A DNA stretch of 64,000 nucleotides from Veillonella sp. R32 (lineage in GTDB: Bacteria > Bacillota > Negativicutes > Veillonellales > Veillonellaceae). The notes under the pieces were generated by a model. The model saw only the letters and a list, made by a program, of their open reading frames with translations, made no database searches and was not told the origin of the DNA. Made by a program: the position numbers and the translations under genes. This document shows, one piece after another, positions 28,910-37,833 of the stretch (positions are counted from its first letter, which is position 1; every line of letters begins with the position of its first letter). Where the stretch lies: NCBI RefSeq assembly GCF_010093125.1, contig NZ_NMZQ01000025.1:16015-80014 (forward strand), written 5' to 3'.

Positions 28910-29581
28910 ATGAATATTACAACTAAAGATATTTTAGATGCTTTTAATTTTAGATATGCTTGTAAGAAATTTAATAAAAATAAGAAAATTTCAGAATCAG
29001 ACTTTAATACTATTTTGGAGGTCGCTCGTTTATCGCCAAGCTCTTTTGGCTTTGAACCTTGGAAATTTTTAGTGATTGAGAACCAAGCCCTAAAAGACAA
29101 ATTATTTCCTATCTCTTGGGGAGCTCAAAATAGTTTGAACGGAGCGAGTCACTTTGTTATTTTACTAGCTCGTAAAAAGATAGATACACTAGCTGATGCT
29201 CCTTACATTACACATATTATGAAAGACATTAAACATATGCCTCAAGACGTAATGGACATGATGCGTCAAGCATATAGCAATTTTCAGCAAAATGACTTCA
29301 ATTTGCTAGAAAGCGATCGTGCTATTTATGATTGGGCGAGCAAACAAACGTATATTGCCCTAGCTAATATGATGACTACGGCGGCTATGTTGGGTATTGA
29401 TTCGTGCCCTATTGAAGGCTTTAATAGTAAAGCGGTGGAAGAATTGTTAGCAGCCGAAGGTGTGTTAGATAGTGAGCATTTTGGCGTTTCTGTAATGGCG
29501 GGCTTTGGGTATCGTGATGAAGCACCTCATCGTGAAAAGACACGACAGGCCTTAGCAGATATTGTAACTTGGGTTAAATAA
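28910..29581 (+). CDS. Nitroreductase family NAD(P)H-dependent oxidoreductase
   Basis: FMN-dependent nitroreductase of the NfsB type, 223 residues. The N-terminal FNFRYACKKFN with ARLSPSSFGFEPWKFLVI is the FMN phosphate-binding Arg and Ser-Ser-Phe-Gly segment. DSCPIEGFN and VSVMAGFGYRDE near the C-terminus complete the fold. The protein is cytoplasmic and usually a homodimer; physiological substrates are quinones or nitro compounds and cannot be narrowed down. AAAGGAAGGA precedes the ATG. A bidirectional terminator separates it from the converging lysE-type gene. Confidence 0.88.
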   Translation: MNITTKDILDAFNFRYACKKFNKNKKISESDFNTILEVARLSPSSFGFEPWKFLVIENQALKDKLFPISWGAQNSLNGASHFVILLARKKIDTLADAPYITHIMKDIKHMPQDVMDMMRQAYSNFQQNDFNLLESDRAIYDWASKQTYIALANMMTTAAMLGIDSCPIEGFNSKAVEELLAAEGVLDSEHFGVSVMAGFGYRDEAPHREKTRQALADIVTWVK

Positions 29582-29601
29582 TTGAAATACTTAAAATAAT
29601 T

Positions 29602-29655
29602 AAAAAGGATGTAACCACTACATGAGACAGGTTCATGTAAGGTTACATCCTTTTT
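29602..29655. terminator. Bidirectional terminator
   Basis: AAAAAGGATGTAACC (29602-29616) and GGTTACATCCTTTTT (29641-29655) form a 15-bp perfect inverted repeat with A and T runs outside, so it can stop both converging genes. A smaller hairpin sits in the loop. Confidence 0.88.
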
Positions 29656-29657
29656 GA

Positions 29658-30377
29658 TTAAAAGAATAATAACAGGCCCCCAATGCATACTAAGACTACA
29701 CCTTGTATACGGTTTAATAGTCGTTGAGAGTTAGGCCCTTGATGTAAAAAGCCACGTAATTTGCCGGCGTATAAGGCAATGAGTGAGAATAAGATAAAAG
29801 CTTGTAAGCTAAAGGTAGCGCCTAAGAAGGCAATTGCTAGGCTGGGGTTTTCGCTGTTAGGGCTTACAAATTGCGGTAAGAAGGCTAAAAAGAATAGTAA
29901 AACCTTAGGGTTCAGGATATTCATAATTAAGCCTTTGCGATAAATGGCAAGGCCTGATTCGGCCGATGCTGTATGGATAGAGTTTGAATTGTTGGTTTGC
30001 GTATTTGTAGCTATTGTCGTTTCAGTTGCTTTAGTTTGCGATTCTGGAGCTATCATGGTTTTAGTTACCGCTTCAGTTGGTGCGGCGTCGGCTACCTTAG
30101 CAGTAAAGGCACCCCATGCTAGATAAAATAAATAGGCGGCACCTACGTATTTCAAGAGGGCAAAGGCCATGGGGGAGCTTTTTACTAAGGCGGCTACGCC
30201 AAGGATTACTAACGTGGTGTGAAAGATGATGCCCGACGCAAGACCGCCCGCTAAGGTGATACCGCTTTTGGCGCCGTTAGCGATGCTCTTGGCTAGTAAA
30301 TATAGATTATCTGGTCCCGGTGCTAAGGTTAAGAGAATTGATGAAATGAGAAAATAAGGGAATAAAGTATAGTCCAT
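29658..30377 (-). CDS. LysE family amino-acid exporter with Thr-rich insert
   Basis: RhtB/LysE-type exporter in the inner membrane, 239 residues with about six helices. The family start is visible: FLISSILLTLAPGPDNLYLLAKS, with the conserved P-G-P. A hydrophilic insert of about 40 residues rich in Thr, Ala, Glu and Asn (roughly residues 93-140) lies in the central cytoplasmic loop, explaining the excess over the usual 205 or so. A similar Thr/Asn-rich linker occurs in the response regulator at 57 kb. The exported amino acid is not predictable. Confidence 0.87.
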   Translation of the reverse strand: MDYTLFPYFLISSILLTLAPGPDNLYLLAKSIANGAKSGITLAGGLASGIIFHTTLVILGVAALVKSSPMAFALLKYVGAAYLFYLAWGAFTAKVADAAPTEAVTKTMIAPESQTKATETTIATNTQTNNSNSIHTASAESGLAIYRKGLIMNILNPKVLLFFLAFLPQFVSPNSENPSLAIAFLGATFSLQAFILFSLIALYAGKLRGFLHQGPNSQRLLNRIQGVVLVCIGGLLLFF

Positions 30378-30686
30378 AAGTTAACCTCTTTTAGTTGTAT
30401 ATCATATAGTTATATAGATGCCTGATTATATAGGTGTATAGGCGTATAGCGATATAGCTATATAGGCGCATAGTTATCATAGATATATAGCGCATAGTTC
30501 GCATAGATATATAGCAACATAGTTTACAACGTTTACAACGTGTAAGTTATTCTTGTATATAGGGTACAGTATATCACAAAAACGTGTGAGTTGCTTAAAA
30601 TTATATCATATCGTTTCAGTAGGAAAAACTTGACAAGAAGACTCAATTATTCTACTATGAAAGCCAAAGAGATTGGAGGAGAATAT
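30378..30686. repeat. Low-complexity TATAGC/GCATAG repeats
   Basis: Degenerate copies of ATAGATATATAGC and GCGCATAGTT between about 30395 and 30530 form an irregular AT-rich repeat upstream of both divergent genes. No gene is seen. Confidence 0.55.
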
Positions 30687-31931
30687 ATGGAATCAACAAA
30701 ATCAACAACAAAGAGTAATGAAAATAAAACATCTACTAGCACGGTAGCAGCGGTTAAACGACTACAAAAAGAGTACGAAGGGGATATTATTGCGTGGCGT
30801 CGCTATTTACATCAATATCCTGAAGTAAGTTTTGAAGAACAGGCCACTACTAAATATTTAGCTGGTGAATTAGATAAATTAGGGATTCCTTACGAAATTA
30901 ATCCTGAAAAAAATACCGGTATTGTAGCCTGGATTGAAGGGGCTAAACCAGGTAAAACTATTATGTTACGCGCTGATATTGATGCTCTTAATGTAACGGA
31001 GCAGACAGGCTGTGAGTTTACCTCTAAACATGAAGGTAAAATGCATGCTTGTGGTCATGATGCGCATATGGCGGTATTGTTAGGTGCTGCTAAGATGCTT
31101 AAAACATTGCAACAGGAAATTGAAGGGAAAGTATTCCTCGTATTCCAACCGGCTGAAGAAAGTGCGGAAGGTGCTGAATACATGAAGAAATTTGGCACTT
31201 GGTTTGCCGAAACCGATAGCGTTTTTGGTGGTCATATTTGGATTGATTTACCGGCTGGCAAGATATCGGTAGAAGCAGGGGAACGTATGGCTGCGGCCCT
31301 TGAAATTGCTATCGAAGTAGAAGGGAAAGCCGGCCATGGGGCGCAACCTCACTTAACGGTGGATGCTACGGTGGTAGCGTCGGCGATTGTGATGAATTTA
31401 CAGACTATTGTGTCCCGTCATTTCAGTCCCTTAGACTCTGTGGTAGTAACGATTGGCAAAATGACCAGTGGGGATCGTTATAATGTTATTTCTGGCCGTG
31501 CTAAATTAGAAGGGACCGCCCGTTATTTTAAACATGCTGTTGGCGATGAGTTGAAAAAGGCCATGGGGCAGATGGTAGAAGAAACAGCTAAAGCATATGG
31601 CGCGACGGCTAAAGCTTCGTTCCGTCAGATGGTACCACCAACGATTAATAAGCCAGCGTGTTCCGAATTAGCACACCGTGTAGGGGCTGAATTAATCGGT
31701 GAAGAGAATGTGGTGCTTATGGAAAAAACAATGGCTGGCGAAGACTTTGCTTATTATTTAGAAGAAAAACCAGGTTGCTTTGCTTTCTTTGGCATTGCTA
31801 ATCCAGAGCTTGATGCGGTTCATTCCCATCATAGTAACTTCTTTAAAATTGATGAATCAGCCTTGCCAATTGGGGCCGCCATGTATGCTCAATATGCTTT
31901 ACAGTGGTTGAAGGAAAATAAAGATAAATAA
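30687..31931 (+). CDS. M20 family amidohydrolase (N-acyl amino acid/hippurate hydrolase type)
   Basis: Zinc-dependent amidohydrolase of peptidase family M20D, 414 residues. I chose the ATG at 30687 behind GGAGGA; the frame extends upstream to 30591 without family support. Metal and catalytic segments: MLRADIDALNVTE, MHACGHDAHMAVLLGAA, FQPAEESAEGAEYM, and TMAGEDFAYYLEEKPG. The dimerisation domain sits in the middle (residues around 190-300). It probably removes acyl groups from amino acids or amino-acid conjugates in the cytoplasm. It is single, with a repeat array and terminator directly after it. Confidence 0.87.
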   Translation: MESTKSTTKSNENKTSTSTVAAVKRLQKEYEGDIIAWRRYLHQYPEVSFEEQATTKYLAGELDKLGIPYEINPEKNTGIVAWIEGAKPGKTIMLRADIDALNVTEQTGCEFTSKHEGKMHACGHDAHMAVLLGAAKMLKTLQQEIEGKVFLVFQPAEESAEGAEYMKKFGTWFAETDSVFGGHIWIDLPAGKISVEAGERMAAALEIAIEVEGKAGHGAQPHLTVDATVVASAIVMNLQTIVSRHFSPLDSVVVTIGKMTSGDRYNVISGRAKLEGTARYFKHAVGDELKKAMGQMVEETAKAYGATAKASFRQMVPPTINKPACSELAHRVGAELIGEENVVLMEKTMAGEDFAYYLEEKPGCFAFFGIANPELDAVHSHHSNFFKIDESALPIGAAMYAQYALQWLKENKDK

Positions 31932-31973
31932 AGAAAAATAAAGAAAAATAAAGATAAATAAAGATAAAATAAG
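31921..31973 (+). repeat. 10-bp tandem repeat over the stop of the M20 gene
   Basis: Five copies of AAGAWAAATA in a row, the first including the stop codon TAA (31929-31931). Copy number could vary without changing the protein. Confidence 0.75.
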
Positions 31974-31986
31974 ACTATATGAAAAG

Positions 31987-32024
31987 AAGCCTTAGCATGA
32001 CAGATTGTTAGCTAAGGCTTTTTT
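31987..32024 (+). terminator. Terminator after the M20 gene
   Basis: A 10-bp stem AAGCCTTAGC with GCTAAGGCTT, 14-base loop and a T6 run. It can also serve the converging yihY-type gene. Confidence 0.85.
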
Positions 32025-32028
32025 GTAT

Positions 32029-32934
32029 TTACTCCACTTCTTCAGCTTTTCGTTTTTTATCTTCTTCAAGTTCTTCGTTTTGTTTTTTTATGGATTCTTC
32101 TTTTAACTGTGGATCTAAGTCGCGGTTGCGTATAATTTCAGCACTGAGCAAGATGGTTTGTACGGATAAGTTAATCCAAATGAAGAGAATCATAATGCCC
32201 ACTAATGGTCCATAAGTAGCGGAGCCACCAGCGAAATTAGTAATGTAGAAACGATAGCCTACGGTGAGCAGTAGCCACAGGATAGTGGCTAATAGGCCAC
32301 CAGCAAAGGAACGTTTCCAACTAAGGACTTTGCCTCTTTCGTGGCGTGGTGCAAAGTGATAAAAGAGCGTCAAGGAAATAGTAAAGGATACTAATGGCAA
32401 CAAGGTAGTGACGGCGGAGGCTAAGCGGATGATTTCTTGGGGAATGCCAAAGAAATTGCCAAATAGTTGTAAGAAGGATTGGCCGTATACGGAAAGGACA
32501 AGTCCTAAGAACCCAGTAATGGCCCCAATGAAAGTAAAGAATAAAGCCTTGCCATAGGTTATAAAAATATTCTCTTCGTTATAATCGAGATGGAACATGG
32601 TATTCAGGGCATTGATTAAGGAGCGCGTACTAGCCGATAAGGTCCAAAAGGCCATGAGAATACCTACTGAAAATAAAGTATTGCTTTGATTTTGCGTCAA
32701 ATCGTCAATTAAATCTGTTACGGTATGCTGTGATTCTGGTGGCAAGAGGGCCACTAATTGATTCAATACATCAGTATTGTGGTTTAAAAATACCGTAATT
32801 CCCGTTAAGGCAATAATGAGAAAGGGAACGATAGATAAAATAATATAATACGTTGTTTCTGCTGATAACCGCGAAATATTATGACGGCTATAGTCATTTA
32901 AAATGGTGCGACACCAATTGATGATAGACTTCAT
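32029..32934 (-). CDS. YihY/BrkB family membrane protein
   Basis: Inner-membrane protein of the YihY family (often mis-named ribonuclease BN), 301 residues with six helices. Family features: RLSAETTYYIILSIVPFLIIAL at the start, NTMFHLDYNE, and YGPLVGIMILFIWINLSVQTILLSAEI near the end. A highly charged, Glu/Lys-rich cytoplasmic tail of about 30 residues follows. Function is unknown for the family. It is transcribed alone on the minus strand, away from the regulator gene. Confidence 0.88.
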   Translation of the reverse strand: MKSIINWCRTILNDYSRHNISRLSAETTYYIILSIVPFLIIALTGITVFLNHNTDVLNQLVALLPPESQHTVTDLIDDLTQNQSNTLFSVGILMAFWTLSASTRSLINALNTMFHLDYNEENIFITYGKALFFTFIGAITGFLGLVLSVYGQSFLQLFGNFFGIPQEIIRLASAVTTLLPLVSFTISLTLFYHFAPRHERGKVLSWKRSFAGGLLATILWLLLTVGYRFYITNFAGGSATYGPLVGIMILFIWINLSVQTILLSAEIIRNRDLDPQLKEESIKKQNEELEEDKKRKAEEVE

Positions 32935-33142
32935 AGTCCATAACTCCTTAGTTACATTAAAACAAAGTGAATGACAAATAGGGATTCAATTCTTTATATC
33001 ATATTTTTATATTTTTGTAAAAATAAAACCAGTAAAGCCTATTGAAAAAGTAGAATTATAAATAATACTTATTATTTTATTTTTAGCTATTGCTATTTAG
33101 GAATACTTATGATACTATTAATTCATAAGAAGCATTATAAAT

Positions 33143-33224
33143 TGTTAGGCTTACAGAAAAATAGTTAGGCTAACAAAAATGAAGAGTAAAAGAGAGTGAC
33201 TATGTATCTTCTAATTTACATAGT
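33143..33224 (+). promoter_or_regulatory. Direct repeat and hairpin upstream of the YheO-like regulator
   Basis: Two copies of GTTAGGCTWACARAAA (33143 and 33164) lie upstream, and ACTATGTA/TACATAGT (33199-33206, 33217-33224) forms an 8-bp hairpin 18 bases before the start. Possible autoregulatory sites; the rest of the intergenic region from 32935 is plain AT-rich DNA. Confidence 0.4.
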
Positions 33225-33242
33225 TAAGTGAGGCGAAACAAT

Positions 33243-33917
33243 ATGAAATATGATTTAGAAGTATTGAAACAGATTGCTCATGGATTGGCACAACAGTTTG
33301 GTGAAACCTGTGAAGTGGTCATTCACGATGTGAGAATCCCTGAAATGGAAGGCACTGTCGTTTGTATTGAGAATGGTACCATTTCCAATCGCAAATTAGG
33401 TGATGGTCCATCCCATGTGGTCTTGGAGGCACTTAAAAATGGGGGCAAAGATGTATCCGACCGTTATGGGTATTTAACGCGTACGAAAGATGGCCGTGTA
33501 TTTCGATCGAGTACCATGTATATGCGTGATGAAAACGGTGATATTGCCTATGTTTTTGGCATTAATTCAGATATTACGAATCTCATTCATTTACAGCAGA
33601 TGGTCAATCAAGTGACCGAGTCTGTAGGGGTACCTAATCAGTCAACGGCGGCTAAAGAGTCAGCGGGAGCGGAACGGATAACTACCAGTGTGGCTGATTT
33701 ATTGGATGATTTGATTGAACAAGCGGTACAGCAGGTTGGTAAGCCCGCTCAATTAATGAATAAAGCAGAGCGCATTGAAGCGTTAAAATATTTGAACGAT
33801 TCAGGGGCGTTTCTCATTTCAAAGGCGGCTGACAAAATTGGTGAGTATTTTGGAATTTCACGGTTCACCTTATATAGTGATTTGAACGCGATTAAAGAAA
33901 AAGACAAAGAAGAATAA
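33243..33917 (+). CDS. YheO/DauR-like PAS-HTH transcription regulator
   Basis: Transcription factor with an N-terminal YheO-type PAS domain (about residues 5-120: AQQFGETCEVVIHDV, GDGPSHVVLEAL, YMRDENGDIAYVFGINSD) and a C-terminal helix-turn-helix (YFGISRFTLYSDLNAI). I use the ATG at 33243 with GAGGCG upstream; the frame opens at 33228 with GTG. 224 residues. It stands 115 bases before the purine/diaminopropionate genes on the same strand and is the natural candidate for their ligand-responsive control. The ligand is unknown. Confidence 0.8.
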   Translation: MKYDLEVLKQIAHGLAQQFGETCEVVIHDVRIPEMEGTVVCIENGTISNRKLGDGPSHVVLEALKNGGKDVSDRYGYLTRTKDGRVFRSSTMYMRDENGDIAYVFGINSDITNLIHLQQMVNQVTESVGVPNQSTAAKESAGAERITTSVADLLDDLIEQAVQQVGKPAQLMNKAERIEALKYLNDSGAFLISKAADKIGEYFGISRFTLYSDLNAIKEKDKEE

Positions 33918-33938
33918 ACGGTAGTGATAGGGGTTAAG

Positions 33939-34018
33939 TAGTAGATACATTAGGCAGTAGATACATTAGGCAGTAGATACATTAGGTAGTAGATAAATTA
34001 GGTAGTAGATACATTGTG
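33939..34018 (+). repeat. Five 16-bp tandem repeats upstream of dpaL
   Basis: Five contiguous copies of YAGTAGATACATTAGG (33939, 33955, 33971, 33987, 34003); copies 2 and 3 are identical and the last two carry changes. The array ends where the ribosome binding site (GTAGGAGGG) of dpaL begins, so its length sets the leader length. Confidence 0.88.
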
Positions 34019-34032
34019 TAGGAGGGATTCGT

Positions 34033-35235
34033 ATGGAGGCTATTAAATGGCAAGTGAATCACTTACCAAAGAGTGCGCAAGATAATTTAGAAATTATGTC
34101 CGTAGCAGAGGCGAAAAAGGCGAGAGCTTTTCATCAAAGTTTTCCCCAATATGCTGAAACGCCGTTAACCGCGTTACCAGAATTAGCCAAGTTTTGGGGC
34201 CTTGGTCATGTATTTGTGAAGGATGAATCGTATCGCTTTGGTTTAAATGCCTTTAAAGTCCTAGGCGGTGCATACTCTATGGTGAAGTATGTGGCTCAAC
34301 AATTAGGTAAAGATGTATTAGATTTACCTTATGATGTGTTGACGTCTAAAGAATTACAAGCTCAGCTAGGGGATGTAACTTTTTTCACCGCTACGGATGG
34401 GAATCATGGTCGAGGCGTAGCGTGGGCGGCCCGTCAATTAGGGCAAAAAGCTGTTGTCTTTATGCCTAAGGGAACAACGCAGTCACGGTTAGAACATATT
34501 CAGCGTGAAGGCGCCACTGTAACAATCGAAGCGTTAAATTATGATGATTGTGTACGCAAAGCGGTAGCGGAAGCAGCAAAGGTTAAAAATGGTGTTGTGG
34601 TACAAGATACCGCTTGGGAGGGTTACGAAGAAGTACCAAGTTGGATTATGCAAGGCTATGGCACGATGGCCTTAGAAGCGGGCGAACAGTTAGTCAAAGA
34701 ACAAGTTATGCCAACGCATATTTTCGTACAAGCTGGGGTAGGGTCTTTAGCAGGTGCGGTTACAGGATACTTTAGAAATTTATATAAAGAGGCACCACAA
34801 CAACCGAAGATTATAGTGGTAGAAGCCCAAGCGGCGGATTGTTTGTACCAAGGTGCTGTAGCAGGTGATGGTAAACCACGTATAGTGGGGGGCGATTTAC
34901 AAACGATTATGGCCGGTCTTGCTTGTGGGGAACCGAATACGATTAGTTGGGAAATTTTACGAAATCATGCAGATGTCTTTGTATCAGCACCTGATTGGGT
35001 AGCGCAGTGGGGGATGCGCATTAGTGCGGCCCCACTTAAAGGAGATACCTCTATCATTTCAGGGGAATCTGGCGCAGCACCACTAGGAACGGTGGCAGCC
35101 ATTATGACTTGTCCTGAATATGAGGAATTGAAAGAAGCGCTAGGTCTTGATGGACAATCTCAAGTTCTTTGTTTCTCCACAGAAGGGGATACGGATCCTA
35201 TTCGTTATAAAGATATTGTTTGGTACGGTAAATAA
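34033..35235 (+). CDS. dpaL: Diaminopropionate ammonia-lyase (DpaL/YgeX)
   Basis: PLP enzyme that turns 2,3-diaminopropionate into pyruvate and two ammonia, cytoplasmic. 400 residues, as expected. The PLP lysine is K75 in the segment RFGLNAFKVLGGA; TDGNHGRGVAWAA and QAGVGSLAGAVTGYF bind the cofactor and substrate. AGGAGGG lies 5 bases before the ATG. First gene of the island dpaL-ygeY-ygeW-arcC-ssnA-ygfK-xdhD-NCS2, whose E. coli counterpart is tied to anaerobic purine and uric-acid breakdown; DpaL would be the pyruvate-yielding step. Confidence 0.93.
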   Translation: MEAIKWQVNHLPKSAQDNLEIMSVAEAKKARAFHQSFPQYAETPLTALPELAKFWGLGHVFVKDESYRFGLNAFKVLGGAYSMVKYVAQQLGKDVLDLPYDVLTSKELQAQLGDVTFFTATDGNHGRGVAWAARQLGQKAVVFMPKGTTQSRLEHIQREGATVTIEALNYDDCVRKAVAEAAKVKNGVVVQDTAWEGYEEVPSWIMQGYGTMALEAGEQLVKEQVMPTHIFVQAGVGSLAGAVTGYFRNLYKEAPQQPKIIVVEAQAADCLYQGAVAGDGKPRIVGGDLQTIMAGLACGEPNTISWEILRNHADVFVSAPDWVAQWGMRISAAPLKGDTSIISGESGAAPLGTVAAIMTCPEYEELKEALGLDGQSQVLCFSTEGDTDPIRYKDIVWYGK

Positions 35236-35274
35236 TAGGCAAATAATAGGTAAATAATAGGTAAATAATAGGTA
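35231..35274 (+). repeat. Four 11-bp tandem repeats between dpaL and ygeY
   Basis: Four contiguous copies of AATAATAGGYA (35231, 35242, 35253, 35264). The first holds the dpaL stop codon and the last leads into the AAGGAGG of ygeY. Confidence 0.85.
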
Positions 35275-35292
35275 TATAAGGAGGTTATTGGT

Positions 35293-36603
35293 ATGGATTT
35301 TGAAGCAATTAAAAAAGCAGCGCAGGGATATGAAGCAGCTATGACAAAATGTTTGCGTGACATCGTGGCTATTCCAGGGGAAAGTGCTGATGAAAAAGGA
35401 CATGCTGATCGAATTGCTGAAGAAATGCGCGCAGTCGGTTTTGATGAAGTTATCATCGATCCGCAAGGAAATGTGCTTGGCTATATGGGCACGGGTAAAA
35501 CTTTAATTGCTTACGATGCGCATATTGATACCGTAGGGATTGGTAATCTTGAAAACTGGAAATTTGATCCTTATGAAGGCTATGAGTCGGCTACTGAAAT
35601 TGGCGGTCGAGGTGTTTCCGACCAATTAGGTGGCATCGTTTCCGCCATTTATGGCGCTAAAATTATGAAAGACTTAGGTCTTTTAAATGATGCCTATAGA
35701 GTGTTAGTGACAGGTACCGTGCAAGAAGAAGACTGTGATGGCCTTTGTTGGGAATATATCATTAAAGAAAGCAATATTCGGCCAGAATTTGTTGTATCTA
35801 CCGAACCAACAGATGGGGGGATTTATCGCGGGCAACGAGGACGCATGGAAATTCGTGTCGATGTAAAAGGCGTTTCCTGTCATGGGTCAGCCCCCGAACG
35901 TGGTGATAATGCCATCTATAAAATGGCTGATATTTTACAAGATATTCGTGCACTCAATGAAAATGATGCAGCGGCGGATACTAAGATTAAAGGCCTCGTT
36001 AAAATGCTAGACAAAGAATATAACGAACAATGGGAAGAAGCACAGTTCTTAGGGCGTGGCACTGTTACTTGCTCGGAAATCTTCTTTACGTCCCCAAGTC
36101 GCTGTGCCGTAGCTGATTCGTGTGCAATATCCTTAGATCGTCGTATGACAGCTGGTGAAACTTGGGAAAGTTGCTTAGATGAAATTCGGGCCTTGCCAGC
36201 GGTTCAAAAATATGGTGAAGATGTAACTGTATCTATGTATCAATATGATCGCCCATCCTATACTGGGCTAGTATATCCTATCGAATGTTATTTCCCAACT
36301 TGGGTTATTCCTAAAGACCATAAAGTAACGGTAGCACTAGAAGAAGCCTACAAAGGTCTGTATGGCACCGAGCGAATTGGCGATAGCACAACCTTGGCTA
36401 TGCGCAAAGCACGGCCACTTACGGATAAGTGGACATTCTCTACTAATGGGGTATCCATCATGGGGCGCAATGGCATTCCCTGCATCGGTTTTGGCCCGGG
36501 GGCAGAAGCACAGGCTCATGCACCGAATGAAATGACTTGGAAACAAGATTTAGTAACTTGCGCCGCTGTGTATGCAGCCTTACCAACTATGTATTGTAAA
36601 TAA
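35293..36603 (+). CDS. ygeY: YgeY-type M20 family hydrolase
   Basis: Zinc hydrolase of family M20, named for its co-occurrence with selenium-dependent molybdenum hydroxylases. 436 residues. Metal-site segments: [44 protein letters not shown] and [15 protein letters not shown]. The likely job in the purine route is hydrolysis of a ureido or carbamoyl amide of diaminopropionate, which is inference from the operon. It starts 57 bases after dpaL, with AAGGAGG in place, and ends 17 bases before ygeW. Confidence 0.9.
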   Translation: MDFEAIKKAAQGYEAAMTKCLRDIVAIPGESADEKGHADRIAEEMRAVGFDEVIIDPQGNVLGYMGTGKTLIAYDAHIDTVGIGNLENWKFDPYEGYESATEIGGRGVSDQLGGIVSAIYGAKIMKDLGLLNDAYRVLVTGTVQEEDCDGLCWEYIIKESNIRPEFVVSTEPTDGGIYRGQRGRMEIRVDVKGVSCHGSAPERGDNAIYKMADILQDIRALNENDAAADTKIKGLVKMLDKEYNEQWEEAQFLGRGTVTCSEIFFTSPSRCAVADSCAISLDRRMTAGETWESCLDEIRALPAVQKYGEDVTVSMYQYDRPSYTGLVYPIECYFPTWVIPKDHKVTVALEEAYKGLYGTERIGDSTTLAMRKARPLTDKWTFSTNGVSIMGRNGIPCIGFGPGAEAQAHAPNEMTWKQDLVTCAAVYAALPTMYCK

Positions 36604-36620
36604 TAGAAAGGGATAGAACC

Positions 36621-37814
36621 ATGGCAGATTTCAAACAAGCAATAGACGCATTAGAACAATTAGATTGCAAAGGCATGTATGGCGAGGATTTTTTCTTAAC
36701 TTGGGAAAAATCCGATGATGAATTAAAAGCGGTGTGGGCTGTGGCTGATGCGCTAAGGGCATTACGGGAACAGAATATTTCAACCAAGGTCTTTGACAGT
36801 GGTCTTGGAATCTCCCTATTCCGTGATAATTCGACGCGTACACGGTTCTCCTTTGCATCGGCTTGTAATCTTCTAGGCCTTGAAGTACAAGATTTAGATG
36901 AAGGCAAATCGCAGATTGCCCATGGTGAAACGGTTCGTGAAACGGCCAATATGGTATCTTTTATGGCTGATGTAATCGGCATTCGTGATGATATGTACAT
37001 CGGTAAAGGCAATGCTTATATGCATGCGGTAGCTGATGCGGTTACAGAAGGTCATGAAGATGGTGTCTTAGAACAGCGTCCGAATTTAGTTAATTTACAA
37101 TGTGATATTGACCATCCAACGCAGGCCATGGCCGATGCGGCGCATATTATTCATGAATTTGGTGGCATTGAAAATTTAAAAGGCAAAAAAGTAGCTATGA
37201 CTTGGGCTTATTCACCATCTTATGGTAAACCATTATCGGTGCCACAAGGGATTATCGGCTTATTCACACGCCTTGGTATGGAGGTAGTGTTAGCTCATCC
37301 AGAAGGGTATGAAGTAATGCCAGAAGTAGAAGAAGTAGCGAAGCAAAATGCCAAGGCATCTGGTGGCTCTTTCAAACGGACTAATGACATGAAAGAAGCT
37401 TTTAAAGACGCAGACATTGTATATCCAAAGAGCTGGGCTCCTTTTGCTGCCATGGAAAAACGGACCAATTTATATGGCGAAGGCGACTTTGCAGGGATTG
37501 ATACCTTAGAAAAAGAATTATTAGCACAGAATGCAGAGCATGTAGATTGGGCTTGTACGGAAGATATGATGAAACTTACGAAAGGCGGTAAGGCCTTATA
37601 TCTCCATTGCTTGCCAGCCGATATTACCGGCGTAAGCTGTGAAACTGGGGAAGTGGATGCGTCCGTATTTGATCGGTATCGTGTGCCTTTATATAAAGAA
37701 GCTAGTTATAAACCCTATGTAATTGCAGCTATGATTTTCTTAAGCAAATTTGAAAATCCAGTAGCTCGTTTAAAAGCATTAGCAGATGCAGGCAAAGAAC
37801 GCCTCGCTAAATAG
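36621..37814 (+). CDS. ygeW: YgeW knotted carbamoyltransferase
   Basis: Aspartate/ornithine carbamoyltransferase-like enzyme of the YgeW branch, 397 residues, with a trefoil knot known from the family. The carbamoyl-phosphate loop SLFRDNSTRTRFSFA is intact; IDHPTQAMADAAH and YLHCLPADITGVSCETGEV complete the active site. In the purine island it is thought to run backwards, giving carbamoyl phosphate from a ureido-diaminopropionate, which the next gene (carbamate kinase) turns into ATP. It is 19 bases upstream of arcC. Confidence 0.92.
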   Translation: MADFKQAIDALEQLDCKGMYGEDFFLTWEKSDDELKAVWAVADALRALREQNISTKVFDSGLGISLFRDNSTRTRFSFASACNLLGLEVQDLDEGKSQIAHGETVRETANMVSFMADVIGIRDDMYIGKGNAYMHAVADAVTEGHEDGVLEQRPNLVNLQCDIDHPTQAMADAAHIIHEFGGIENLKGKKVAMTWAYSPSYGKPLSVPQGIIGLFTRLGMEVVLAHPEGYEVMPEVEEVAKQNAKASGGSFKRTNDMKEAFKDADIVYPKSWAPFAAMEKRTNLYGEGDFAGIDTLEKELLAQNAEHVDWACTEDMMKLTKGGKALYLHCLPADITGVSCETGEVDASVFDRYRVPLYKEASYKPYVIAAMIFLSKFENPVARLKALADAGKERLAK

Positions 37815-37833
37815 TATTCATGAGGTATGAATT

